Part shown: piece by piece, positions 47,441-58,970 of the stretch
How positions within the stretch are numbered: position 1 is the stretch's first letter
Layout of the letters: every line of letters starts with the position of its first letter
From: Lamellibrachia columna
Taxonomy: Eukaryota; Annelida; Polychaeta; Sabellida; Siboglinidae
Length of the DNA stretch: 64,000 nucleotides
Assembly (NCBI GenBank): GCA_963662155.1
Contig: OY759270.1
Coordinates: 51,498,803-51,562,802 of the forward strand
Direction of reading: 5' to 3'
Position numbers and translations under genes: made by a program
Notes under the pieces: generated by a model
Databases searched by the model: none
The model's input: the letters and a program-made list of their open reading frames with translations, nothing else
Told to the model about the DNA's origin: nothing

Positions 47441-48570
47441 CAGGCGTACGTGTGGATGTGTTTAATATAGTGTAGTCGATTTACGGTAATACAAAGCTAA
47501 CTCTGCATTGTAGTTGCAATGACTCTGTAGGCGAACGACACATGTGACCTCGACCCTGCTCTCAATCACTGCCGCCCTGATTTGTTTTGTTAGCGGCGTC
47601 CGGAATTGGAAGTTGATTTTCGGGGGTATATTTAACGTCTTCTAAGACCATTGCCTTGATATTATTATCCCACGAGGGTCAGTCATCTCCATCACTCGAA
47701 CAGTTTACGTGGTACTCTTCGAACTAGCAATGATGTCCATAGGAAATCACCATACCAGAATACACTGTCATACACTAAATAAGGAAGCCTTTCACCTTGG
47801 CTTATGATGTGGAACTCTCTTACTTTGAACCCCCACTATGTGTCATCACTGTTTGTTCCAATTTCAGAGATGGTTAACCTAACTGTTAACCCAGACACAA
47901 TATACGCGTGGCTCCACGGATGCTTATTGCTACCGTACGTAACGTATCGTAATCTGTTTTTTTATGAGTGAACGAGCCAGCTATCTCTCATGCGGACAAA
48001 TCGGGTAAGTTGATCATTTTGATCAATGATATTGTTGTAAAATGTTGTAAAACAAAAACTATTCAAACCAGTCTGCTCTAGTCAGGCCGGTTTAGACACA
48101 CGTGATATTATCGTAGTTGAAGGCATCGAATGAACGTTCCATTTACTGGTCATGACACTCCCCATCTGACATACATCCTCTTCCACAGCAAGTTTTTGCT
48201 GTTGGGTCACCATCTCCCGTTGCCTCTGGGATACTCTACAGCTAATGTGTCTACAATGTCTACTCATATTATACCATGATCCAGTAGATGAACGTAATAA
48301 TCGACCAAACAGTTAACTTGCGCACCTTCATTTTACTTGCAAGCAACGGTTGGTCGTAGACGACTTATTGTGTAAAAATCGATCATAAAATCCTATTATT
48401 ATAATCATAATGACTGTATGTGGCATATTGAAATGTTTTTTCAGCCACCATCTCCAACATCCAGGACGCGACGGATAAGCAGTTTAGTTCAACAGTGAGG
48501 GGCATAAAACTATCCGATTTTATCATATACTGCCAATTTATATTAAATGTGTCAGGGTATACCTCAATGA
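47440..48570. other. No recognisable feature
   Basis: About 1.1 kb with no gene, transposon end or repeat that I can support. Short frames exist but are unremarkable. Confidence 0.6.
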
Positions 48571-48578
48571 TACCTACG

Positions 48579-48668
48579 ACACCACTCACCACGACCTCGC
48601 TCACCACGACACCACTCACCACGACCTCGCTCACCACGACACCACTCACCACGACCTCGCTCGCAAGT
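48579..48668. repeat. 30-bp repeat, three units
   Basis: ACCACTCACCACGACCTCGC recurs at 30-bp steps. It gives threonine/leucine/serine decapeptides in a 73-codon plus-strand frame (48495-48716) of no known family. Confidence 0.9.
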
Positions 48669-48755
48669 AGTTCGCACAAACCGTTTAACGAATGTTTCAT
48701 GATGACCACTTCTTAGCTTGTGATGCTTTTAAAATAATAATGATACTAATATGAA

Positions 48756-48786
48756 CAACAACAACAACAACAACAACAATAACACT

Positions 48787-48821
<35 letters not shown>

Positions 48822-48832
48822 ATTGTTCATTG
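48756..48832. repeat. (AAC)n and (AAT)n microsatellites
   Basis: (AAC)n at 48756-48780 then (AAT)n at 48789-48830. From 48833 to 49310 no feature is seen. Confidence 0.97.
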
Positions 48833-49314
48833 ACGATAAATCTGATCAAATATACATTTTATCTTCCTAGGGAAGTTAAGCAGACAGCTAAACCGTTATG
48901 TTCTCTGAATCACGCTGTCACTTGAGGTGTCTAATGTAATAACCAATAAGTCCACTCATAATGGATCACACAATTATCTTGCACTCCTGCCGCTATGCTT
49001 GCGACCACGTGACAACATATTATAATAGATGATGCATTGCACGAAAGTAAAACATCAGGTCAGATGATTGAATTAAGGTGACTGCCTGCGGGATTTTGAA
49101 ATATGTTTTTATTTCAGTGTCTACCGACACCATTCCAAAAGCGTCGGGTAAGTAACGTGTTGCAACATTTGGCAGTAGTTAACTTTAATTATATCTATGA
49201 CGGCCATTCGTAGTCTAAACTATTTTAAAATTGATGTTCACATACAACATTCACCACAACCGCCATCGTAAACAGTTCGGACAAACGAATTGTTTTAATA
49301 ATCGACGCACTGAA

Positions 49315-49455
49315 AAGTGAGCGTTCGAGCGTGCGTGTGAGTACGAGCTTGCGTGCGTGTGAGTACGAGCGTGCGTGCGTGCGTGTGAGTACGAGCGTGC
49401 GTGCGTGCGTGTGAGTACGAGCGTGCGTGCGTGTGAGAACGAGCGTGCGTGCGAT
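49315..49455. repeat. GTGCGTGC / GTGAGTACGAGC short tandem repeat
   Basis: Roughly six irregular units of 20-28 bp made of (GTGC)n plus GTGAGTACGAGC. Confidence 0.93.
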
Positions 49456-49559
49456 CAAGTGTCGGTGATCGGGTTGGTTGTTCGCTGTCTTTTTGTGTTC
49501 GCCACGACGGAACCCGAAGAGGAACGTTTGTTGCCGGACGTAGCATAAAATAGCAGTCC

Positions 49560-49738
49560 AACGGCCCGTTTACACGAGCGATCAGTTGTTCAATTGATCG
49601 GGCGACGCAATGTCGCCAACCAATTGGACGCATCGTTTCTTGAAAGCAACAAGAACTGATGCGTCAAATTAGTCGGGTGACACTGAGTCGCCCGATCAAA
49701 CGGACAATTAATTGCTGATGTGAACGGTCCTGGAGAAG
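49560..49738. mobile_element. Fold-back MITE-like element, about 175 bp
   Basis: Nearly the whole interval is an imperfect palindrome: left arm AACGGCCCGTTTACACGAGC through TTGATCGGGCGACGC and GGACGCATCGTTTCTTG, right arm its complement (CAAGAACTGATGCGTC, GTCGCCCGATCAAACGG, ATGTGAACGG). The CCCGTTTACA terminus is common among small DNA transposons. No coding. Target duplication was not resolved. Confidence 0.75.
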
Positions 49739-50517
49739 ACGGGAATAAGTCGCCGATGCTCTTTTCTGTAATCCTCCTCTCCGTCAGCATAATATTTAGT
49801 TTTATTAACACAGTTGTAATAATGCAATACCATTTTCTAAGAACTTAATATATCACGTAACTGCAATGCTATGTTAAACTGATCAAGTTCAGCTTACAAT
49901 ATGTTTACGATGTTCAACAAACACAATTGCTCCGTCTCTATGACTTTGAGGAATTATAGCTATAGACAATCGCACATTACTAGAAGGTGCACCAAAGTTG
50001 CTCATTTCTTCGAGTTAGTCGATATGACAATGCCAACATTCAACCAGATATGAAAAATAAATTAGTTTCGCAAATATGACGCTTTGACACTTTTCAACGG
50101 AGGAAATATACGACAATTTAAACAAACCGTATTTAATAATCGCAATAAATGTATAGCAAATAAATGTATATCTTTATTGTTGTGTTATATGCACAAGTCG
50201 AATGTCGTTGCGATTCGCCGTGGAGTCCTTCAGGGAGATATATTCTCTCCGCTACTGTTTTGTGTTGGTCTGAACTGTATTTTCCGCGATCATGACGTTC
50301 ACTGTGAAGGAATCGATGTAAGCACCGACCAGAACATCTAGTGTCGTATATCGACTCTCAAGTATGACGTGGCCCTGCTTAATGCAACCACTGCTTATGC
50401 GAATATTCGACTCGAACGTCTCTCCCGCGATTCTTTAGAGGCTGCGAGCACGGATATACGAGCAGATAGAACGAAACTAATGCATATCCACCCGAAGTTG
50501 AAGGTATCGGCAACGAC

Positions 50518-50570
50518 GATGGGATAAGTCGATGGGATAAGTCGATGCGATAAGTCGATGCGATGGGATT
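50518..50570. repeat. 13-bp repeat, four units
   Basis: GATGGGATAAGTC and GATGCGATAAGTC alternate within the LINE remnant, just before the finger-coding part. Confidence 0.9.
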
Positions 50571-50673
50571 CACCTATAGATGCCCAGACTGCCGCGAACG
50601 TTCCCCGCCAGGCAATATGAAGATACATCTATGGTGTACGAAAAGCGATTTCATTCGGTCGGCTAAGGGTACG

Positions 50674-50934
50674 AAGTCTGACCGCCTGGTAAAACATGCT
50701 AAACGTACCGCCGCCCAAGTCTGACCACCTGGTAAAACATGCTAAACGTACCGCCGCCCAAGTCTGACCGCCTGGTAAAACATGCTAAACGTACCGCCGC
50801 CCAAGTCTGACCACCTGGTAAAACATGCTAAACCTACCGCCGCCCAAGTCTGACCGCCTGGTAAAACATGCTAAACGTACCGCCGCCCAAGTCTGACCGC
50901 CTGGTAAAACATGCTAAACGTACCGCCGCCCAAG
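50674..50934. repeat. 43-bp minisatellite, six units, inside the LINE
   Basis: AAGTCTGACCGCCTGGTAAA (or CCACC) occurs at 50674, 50717, 50760, 50803, 50846 and 50889. As 43 is not a multiple of three, each unit shifts the frame, so the expansion happened in a dead copy or killed it. The unit encodes the KSDRLVKHAKRTAAQ segment once. Confidence 0.97.
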
Positions 50935-51361
50935 CAACCCTCGGTACAGTTTCCCTTCGAGGCGAGTCGCTCCAGACAATACTCAATTTGAGTACCTCGG
51001 GTCACTGGTGCAAGGCGACGGCGCGTGCGCTGCAGACATTAAACAAATCGTACAGGTGTTGCGGTCGAGAGATTAACCTCGCCATTGTGTATATGGAAAT
51101 GGAAAATGGAAATACGTTGAACTTCCGCACAGCTTGAAGGCACACCTGTATAAGGTTGTTGTCCAGTCAAAGTCCATGGCTTTGAAGGCTGGTATTTTGA
51201 CGAGATCGCTCAAAGAGCGTTGGACGAAACCAACGCCTGGTTGTCCGGGTTAATCACAGGCCGTTCTGCCCACGAGGAAACGTAATCGCCATCATTTGAC
51301 GTCGTGGAAGCCGCAAAGAAACGCCGATGGAGGTGGCGAAGATCGTCTCGTGCGCCGTGCG

Positions 51362-51460
51362 CTACTAGCAACATACCCGCAACTACAGCCGTACGACCCA
51401 GGCTCGCTGTTAGCAACATCCTCGCAACTACAGCCGTACGACCCCGGCTCGCTGCTAGCG
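51362..51460. repeat. In-frame duplication of about 45-48 bp in the LINE C-terminus
   Basis: GCAACTACAGCCGTACGACC occurs twice; the encoded text has LQPYDPGSLLA twice. Confidence 0.9.
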
Positions 51461-51575
51461 GAACTCGATCGTCCGACTGCCGAATGTCTAGCGAACTTAG
51501 CCGCCGGACCCCATCGACTCCGTGCTGAATGGAGGGGTGTAGCGCGAGACTGGGCTATTTCGCATTGTTATGTAT

Positions 51576-52366
51576 AATTAAGCGTCATTCAGTGATTTAG
51601 AATAAACTATTTAAAAATCCACATAACAAGACTTTGAAAACAGTTGTTTCGCTTGAATTAGAGGGATCTTCTTGCTTGCAATCTGTTAATTTCTAAAAAT
51701 AATATAATATTCGACACGACGGTTCCGCTCTTGTGTCGTAGCCGTCAGCCTTCTCAGACGTAAACCGCAAATCTCTCCCATTTGGGATCTCGTGGCGGGA
51801 TACTTTTAAGGATGAAATAACGTATTTTTGGTGGCGCCACCTACTGCATGCATATTATCCGACCGATCTTCCAACATAAGGGGAGACTTGGAAGGTCAGC
51901 TCAAGCATGCCCCACAGGTCGTCGACCACGACAACCAGCCCGGTCATGTTAACTCTCCAGATAGTTCTCTAGTCGGCTGCCAGGCCTTCGTCGTGACGGG
52001 ACGGGCGTCATCCGTAGACAGTGCACGAACAGTCACTGTCGATGCACTGTTCTGTCTGACGCACAGACCGGGTCTGCTCTAAGCCGTGTTGACCAGGTGC
52101 TGAATTTTACAATATTCAACGAACGAATCCCAGATGGAACATTTACGACATTATTAAAGACGCAGAAACGAAGCGGCACGCTAATGGAGGAATTTCTAAT
52201 GTTAGTTAATTGTAGAAAAAAACAATTAATGCCTGTGTTTATTGTTGACACGTTGCGTATTTTTAGTAATTATACAATATTTGATAATGCGTCAAGTTTT
52301 TTTCCAACTTCATTGAATTTATACTGTACAAACGCAGCAGAAGACTAGTTCAGTGTCAATCAAATA
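51576..52366. other. No recognisable gene
   Basis: AT-rich sequence with one GC-rich stretch (51826-52090) that has an 84-codon frame of unknown type. It begins near a GGTGGCGCCACC palindrome (51831-51842). Confidence 0.5.
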
Positions 52367-52553
<187 letters not shown>

Positions 52554-52712
52554 GGAACAAAATAAAATTCGTTTTCGTTTGAAGTGGCAGTGACTGTGGC
52601 AGTGGTGATATGCTGAGTGGCGCCACTGTCGGGAAGTTTTTTGGTTGATTAATGAGGGACTAAACCGCGTGGTGACAGCACACGACAATCGGTTCCTTGC
52701 ACCCACGTGCGC

Positions 52713-52918
52713 ATTACTACTTGTTGTCTTCGGTTTTGTTTACACTGCAAGTCACGACAAGATATGGGTGTTGATTTATTCAGCAAGTACGTGCGTTTTT
52801 CATTGAAACTATGCTATGTATACGCAAATGCCCAATTGGAATTACTACTTGTTATCTTTGTTTTTGTTAACACTGTATTTCGCGACAAAACATGTCGTTG
52901 ATTTATTCAGCAAGTACG
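52713..52918. repeat. Diverged direct repeat of about 77 bp
   Basis: ATTACTACTTGTTGTCTTCG... to TTGATTTATTCAGCAAGTACG is present at 52713-52790 and 52842-52918. A second, shorter duplication (ATTAGTTATAT.ACAGTTAATGCC) is at 53033-53125. Confidence 0.85.
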
Positions 52919-53589
52919 AAAGTAAATTTTACGGAGAGATATATCTGCATGACTTAGGTCGGTATCAGGGACAATTTCAACCGAATCAAAGGCGCGCGCT
53001 CATTGGTCATAATTTGGATTGTGACTGTGCTTATTAGTTATATAACAGTTAATGCCTTTGCGACACGGATGTGTTGATTAGTTATATCACAGTTAATGCC
53101 TTTGCGGCACGGATGTCCTGCAACGGTTGCTGTTGGTTCTCGGACGTATATGTAAACGTTAATGTTCGCATATTAAACAGTATACACTTGGATATATTGT
53201 TGTTCCATCAACATTAATCATGCCATAAAACATTACATAGTGTCTGAACTATGGAGTCGACACACGCTCAACAGTGGAACTCCAGCTAAGTGCAGCTAAG
53301 TGGGACGCTGTTGACTTGAGAGTTCGCTATGAATCGAGAATGTTGTCATGGCCGACGTCGACGGTGTGTCAGGATTACGTGAAATAGCTGCGAGACGACA
53401 TATTGTCACCATTCGATGATATGTCGCAAGAACAACAAGTAACATTACAATGCACACACACAATAAAGGTCTGTAAAGTTGCAAATTTGATGAACTTTGA
53501 ATCTATCCGACAGCAATATGAACTTGTCCTCGCAGGAAAGAGAAAATTAGTGAAAGTTTAAACATGAATTTGAACTGTGCATGACTGCA

Positions 53590-54227
53590 AGAAAGTAGCG
53601 TTGTTTTTACACATTTCGAGAAAGTAAACCATCGAAGTATTTAACACTTTCGCACTAAACGCAGAGGAGAAAGGGAATTATGACGTTGTGGTTGGGACGT
53701 ATAATTCACACTGCAACCCAAAAACAAACGAGACGTACGAAAGATACGTTTTCCACATACTAAACCAATTTCAAGGGGAATTGATTGAACAATTCGTAAC
53801 GGACTTGAAAATTAAAGTACAAACCTGCCAGTTTGACAATCTAAGGGACAGCACGATACACGACCGCCTTGTTTTGGGCATCACCAGTCAGAGAGAGCGG
53901 GGACGGCTGTTACGTGAGGAAGACCTAACACTCGACAAGACAATAGAGGTACGCCAAGTCGCGGAGGCGAGTGAGCAGCAGATACAATCGCTAGCAGCAA
54001 CAGTTGACAGTGATGCACATGTCAATTACTGCAACGCGAGGTGGAGACACCAACAAAAGAAAACTTCCCAAAATCCGGTGAAACCGAAGAGTTCCGCGAA
54101 ACAATGTGGTAGTTGCGATACAGTACTTGCGTCTCGGGCTTGTCTAGCTTGTGGGAAAGCATATAACAGATGTGCGAAAATGGGACATTTTGTCCGTGTA
54201 TGCAGAAGTAAGCCAAAAAAGTCATGA
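53590..54227 (+). pseudogene. Gypsy-like gag fragment
   Basis: The frame reads EVFNTFALNAEEKGNYDVVV (about 53623-53685, after an in-frame TAA near 53620), then CNPKTNETYERYVFHILNQF, LIEQFVTDLKIKVQTC, RDSTIHDRLVLGI and LREEDLTLDKTIEV, the usual succession of the Gag capsid in many invertebrate Gypsy/Mag-like elements. It ends in a zinc-knuckle-like tail (CGKAYNRCAKMGHFVRVC, the last part CxxMGHFxxxC). It stops at 54227, where protease should follow, and minus-strand hAT sequence begins about 100 bp later. No LTRs were identified. The protein would package element RNA. This is a fragment only. Confidence 0.8.
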
Positions 54228-54329
54228 CGTCGTACAGTGGAACACAGATACCAAACATGGGTCCACATACATAATCCCCTAAGCCTAGCTCGTCAGCAAA
54301 ATCTACATCCAAAGTACCACCTTTCGTGA

Positions 54330-56600
54330 TTTTCTCAGCGAAAAGTCTTGAGGAAAAGTCAACTTTCCTCAGAATATCGCACTCTGTTGTCATCAGTGAT
54401 AGGAAGTTCATCCTTTTCTGCCCCATTTTTGAGCGCAACTTGATCCGTTTCAGCTGCGAAAATGTGCGTTCTCCCCTGCAATACCATCAGGCAGAGGTAG
54501 AGTCGTAGTGCGATGTCAACATTCGGAAATGTGTGGCGCCAAATCCTGCTTTACGAGCAGGCGATATATATTGAGTTCCTTACCGGCTTTCTTGTCGCCG
54601 TCACGTGCTTATTTTATGACCGGGGTGTCCAACAAAGCTACGCACTGCACAATTTCATCCACCAGTGATTCCTCCAGATTGTTCTGGTAGGTATGGGCCA
54701 ACTGTTCAGCAGCTCGCTTTTGTTCTTTGTCATCGATGTCCTCCAATGGCGCTAAGAATCGGAACAGTCGACATACTTCACCGTATGCTTTGATGCTACC
54801 TGACATCGCAATCGATGATGACATCGATTTTGAAATTGTCACGAGCATTTAAGCCAGTGTCGTCTGTGAAGCCGTCATCGTGGTGAGTTGTTGGTCTTCT
54901 CTTTCTGTGAAAATCGACAACGCCAGTTAGCTCTTGAACACGGCGTTCAAAGATGTCACACTGCGGTTGCAGTGTTGAAATGAAGTGTTGTAATGACGAC
55001 AGCAGAGCTACAGCATTATTGATGTGCAACATTGGATTCTGGAGCATTTTGCTGGTGGCATTTATTCGTTCCAGGATCATGTGCCACAGTTCGCCCATCA
55101 CACTGGTTTCCTCGTATAATCTTACCGAGAATGGAGGAAATGGCGGAGTACCCTTTTGCTGACGCAGAAACAGCATCAGCATGATGACCACCTCGTGTCA
55201 CTCAGCCTTTTGACAACCAACAGGTCGTGCGATTTTAGTTCACTTTAGTGAAGAGACCATCGATGTGTTGATGCTGAGAAATCAGAGAACGCTACTGCCG
55301 TTTGACAGCAATCTACAGCGCACTGACCGACAAGGTTCAGAGAGTACGAACAGAAAGCAATGAACAGAGCTAGTGGATCGACGTCGCGGATCTTGGCTTC
55401 CACCCTGTTGTACTTACCGCTCATGTTACTTGCATCCAGTTGTACTTACCGCTCATGTTACTTGCATCCCGTTGTACTTACCGCTCATGTTACTTGCATC
55501 CTGTTGTACTTACCGCTCATGTTACTTGCATCCCGTTGTACTTACCGCTCATGTTACTTGCATCCCGTTGTACTTACCGCTCATGTTACTTGCATTGTCT
55601 TACGACTCTGCAGTCTGCAATATCAATGTCCCTCTCTTCAAGAAAATCGAGCATATTCTTTGCCAACTCCTGCCCCGAAGCGCTCCACCTGTCCATCTGG
55701 AAGTACATACCTCAGCACACAAGCCATCTGGTCAACATGGGATATGTCTGGTGTAGAATCCACAGTGACAGAGAAGTATTTCGCGGATTTTAGTTCTTTC
55801 ACACTGTGATTGAGGACGTGTTCGCCCATTAGTGTAATGAACTCGTCGCATATAGTCGAAGAAAGGTGGGAAATACTGCTACGACCACGTGCTTCATGTC
55901 ATTCTATATAATTCCCGTTTGTAGCTGATCCAATGATTTCACTGTGGCCACGAAATGGGAGTCCGCGCTCTGACAAAAACATCATCACAACCACAACACG
56001 GGACAATACATCGCGCCAGTTCTGTCGCTCTGATTCGCAGGCTTCCACAAGTTGTGCATCTCTGCGTCTTCTCATAGATCCCAGAGTCATCAATACAATC
56101 ATTGATTCGTGATGTTGTTTGCTGCCCTCGTGACCAGAAACGGCGCGGTCACCATGTTTCAAATCCACAAACCCGTCATTGACAAAGATACCGGTTTATG
56201 TTTGCATTTACATCAACTTGCACGTGAAGCAGTTCACCTTTCCCGTGGTTGGTGAGTAGCAAAGTCAGTTTATCTGGGAAGGCGGCGGCCATTCACCCAG
56301 ATCAGACGATATGTCCTCAGTTAGCATTCGCTCCTGAGCACCTCCATCCGCGCCGGAAAACCTACCGCAGTCAGTCGACTCATTGTAACTTGCATCGGCT
56401 TGTGTCGACGTGTTCCTCTCCACGTCCGAAGAAGATGGTTTCTCCTATTCGTCATCGGTCACTGGAGATTCCGGTGGTTCCGATGAAGAAGAGGGTGTCG
56501 TTGGCGCCCACAATTGATCCAGCCTTTCTGTTTTACTTATACCTAGCTCAACCGTTCTTCCTTTTCCTTCTTAAGAACTCTCTTTGAAGAACCGCTCGTG
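54330..56600 (-). pseudogene. hAT transposase relic with TTF/ZMYM-like N-terminus
   Basis: Read on the minus strand from 56600: an acidic N-terminus, DISSDLGEWPPPS (about 56310), YSPTTGKGELL (about 56250-56220), FVDLKHGDRAVSGHEGSKQH (about 56170-56120) and RQNWRDVLSRVVVVMMFLSERGLPF (about 56010-55940). Next is FSVTVDSTPDISHVDQMACV with VLPDGQVERF (55770-55660), then decayed middle parts. The C-terminal dimerisation region has YQNNLEESLVDEIVQ (about 54690-54650), DIALRLYLCLM (about 54515-54480) and KMGQKRMNFLSLMTTECDIL (about 54430-54370). This is the order of hAT elements related to zinc-finger MYM-type 1-like genes. Many stops and frameshifts, and a 32-bp array at 55407, interrupt it. Terminal repeats were not found. 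Confidence 0.75.
55407..55598. repeat. 32-bp minisatellite, six units, inside the hAT relic
   Basis: GTTGTACTTACCGCTCATGT starts at 55407, 55439, 55471, 55503, 55535 and 55567, with at most single-base differences between units. No spacers, so it is not CRISPR-like. Confidence 0.97.
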
Positions 56601-57020
56601 TATGCTCGTTTCATTGCTGAAACCTTATTTCAAAACATTATAATAAATATAATTTCATGCAGGTTGGCTAGCCATGGAATTTGCTTCAAACCATGCCAAG
56701 GTTACGAAACTTACATTGAAATGAATTAATTGGTATTTTTGGGACATGGCCCAATGTGTTTTGCAAGAAAGACGGGGATTGCTGAATAAGAAAAGACAAA
56801 TACCGGCCAGAGCCAGTGTTTACTCTGTATGACTGTGACGTCACCGGCATGTATGATTTGTGACAGCGATGCTATAGGCGTAGCTCTACTAGTCGCAATG
56901 TTTCGACAAATTTGTAGGAACACCGTATAAAGTACACATTTTATAACATGACATACACAATGCTAAGATAGCTACTGTGTAACATGCATAATAGATACAT
57001 TTGAAAACAAATAATACTAA

Positions 57021-57025
<5 letters not shown>
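56601..57025. other. No recognisable feature
   Basis: AT-rich sequence of about 425 bp between the hAT relic and the (TA)n tract, without motifs I can support. Confidence 0.55.
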
Positions 57026-57345
<320 letters not shown>

Positions 57346-57379
57346 AGAACAGGACAAACCTACCGATTGGGTTTGGGTT

Positions 57380-58970
57380 AACTTATCAACACAGACGAAC
57401 TGTTTTGACTTTCGATTTGGCCCTGGGGCGGCTTAGTTTCAACCATCGGTACGATAGATGATATCCTCTCCCTTGGCTAGATCGATTTTCGCTTGTGACA
57501 GGAAGTCTGCCAGAAATATAGAAAAGAGTGTGGGCGCAATTATACAGCCCAGTGGCACACCAGTGTTGATGCTAAAGGGTTCCAATTGATCGGCATCATG
57601 CAGGACCCACTCTTTCATGTTCTCGTGTAGTTGTCAAGTTACTAACACACATTTTGGAGGACATCCGACGGTAAGGCAGCCCCACAAAGCTTATCTGGTC
57701 ACTGAATCAAACGCTTCGGTCAGACAAATCAAAGCAAAATAGAGGTCACACCATTGTTTCCGAGAGTTTCCCTGCACTTGACGAGCAGATAATAAAAAAA
57801 CATTGTGCTTCTGATAAAACGCTCTCAGATAGTGGTTGTAGTTGGTTGGGTACGCTTCGTTGTTCTTCATCTGTTTGATGGCTTTTCGCACGTCTTCGAG
57901 AAGTGGCTGGCCATCGAGCTCTGTCCTGACCAGTGTTTGAAGAGCATTGTCAATTGTTTCCAATTCGACTCGAGATTCACAATTTAATAATTTAGAGAAG
58001 TGTTCTTGCCAAAAATTGAGATTGGCTTCCTTGTCCATGACTAGAGTGGAGCCGTCTGTGGAGTGGAAATGTGCGGTTTTTCTGCGCATGCGTCCATATA
58101 TATATAGCCCTAGTGGCTGCAAAAATAAACAGGCGTTGTTGTCTGCGTATTCCTGTATTTCAGCTGCTTCTGCTATCCACCATTGATTGTTGATGTCACG
58201 ATTTTTTTCACTGTTCGTAAGCGCGTATACTTTGATATTTTGCTTTCCGAAGTTGGGAGTTTCTATGGTTTTGCCAATTCGATTGTTGTTGATCAGGTGT
58301 TTGATTTCTGCATCACTGTCGTCAAACCAGCTTTGATGGTGTTTGGTTTCATATCCAATTGTTTTTTCGCATGCTTCGGTCATGGTGTTGCGGAGCGAGG
58401 TCCATTGCTCATTGACCGAGAGATTCTCGTTGGGGGTTTCGGGGAGTCTGTCTTTGAGGTTCTGCTCAAATTGACGGCTCATATCTGTAGCATTGACCTC
58501 CCCATGTCAAGCCTTCTCCTGTTATCAGTTTGCTTCAGACGTTTTGGTGCGATTTGAATAGCTAGTTTGGCACGAATTAGTATATGGTCAGTCCAGCAAG
58601 CCATAGCATTGTTCTGGTGATGAGGATATCTGCACGGTCACGCTGACGTGTAATGACGTAGTCAATCAGACGCCGGTGTTTTGATCAAGATTCAAGGGTG
58701 CGTCCAAGATGTTTTGTGTTCATGATAAGCAGCTTGTACTCTACATATTTGCTAAGTAGTAACATTCTTTTGTCATTGAAGTGTCCTACCCCTTCTCGCC
58801 CAATGCCATCATCCCACATATATGCATTTTCCTTCACGAGCGTTATAGTGTTCAAGAAGGAAATATTGTCATTCGCTAGGAAGGCGGCAAGGATGGAATT
58901 AAGGGTGTCATAAGCATCGCGAAATAAAGCTGTACTGTAAAAAGCAAGTGGAAACTGCAACTAACTAGTG
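57380..58970 (-). pseudogene. RTE-type LINE, endonuclease C-terminus and RT, decayed
   Basis: From 58960 on the minus strand, the C-terminal part of an apurinic-type endonuclease (NDKRMLLLSKYVEYKLLIMNT, about 58790-58720), then RRLIDYVITRQRDRADILIT (about 58680-58610). Next a 263-codon frame (58482-57691) with EKTIGYETKHHQSWFDDSD, the linker, FSKLLNCES, VRKAIKQMKNNEAYP and, after a deletion of about 100 residues, SARQVQG and CLTEAFDSVTR (RT palm). The remainder lies in other frames: NMKEWVLHDADQLEPF, VPLGCIIAPTLFSIF and IIYRTDG (57620-57440). Endonuclease-RT order and motifs match the RTE clade. The catalytic YADD is not found. Confidence 0.85.

Larger units (their letters stand above)
50080..51575 (+). 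pseudogene. LINE with C-terminal zinc finger, decayed
   Basis: Fragments in several frames follow one polyprotein. RT: AIRRGVLQGDIFSPLLF and GLNCIFRDHDV (50205-50300), YDVALLNATTAYANIRLERLS and RADRTKLMHIHPK (about 50365-50495). Then a CCHC-type finger, YRCPDC...HLWC (about 50575-50640). Then KSDRLVKHAKRTAAQATL, a YLGS-type box (about 50990), and at the end GGGEDRLVRRALLATYPQ with SLLAELDRP and EWRGVARDWA (51320-51555). The order RT, CCHC finger and a short C-terminal extension resembles R2/NeSL-like LINEs, an inference. It is broken by frameshifts and by three internal tandem repeats. The 5' half is absent. Confidence 0.75.

Noticed and set aside
54022..54438. 138-codon minus-strand frame joining the hAT C-terminus to the region opposite gag
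   Set aside because: Only its first part (about 54430-54340) is hAT-like; the rest is antisense to the gag fragment.
55407..55598. CRISPR-like direct repeats
   Set aside because: Units are head-to-tail with no spacers, in a eukaryotic transposon relic. The same applies to the 29-, 43-, 50- and 81-bp arrays.
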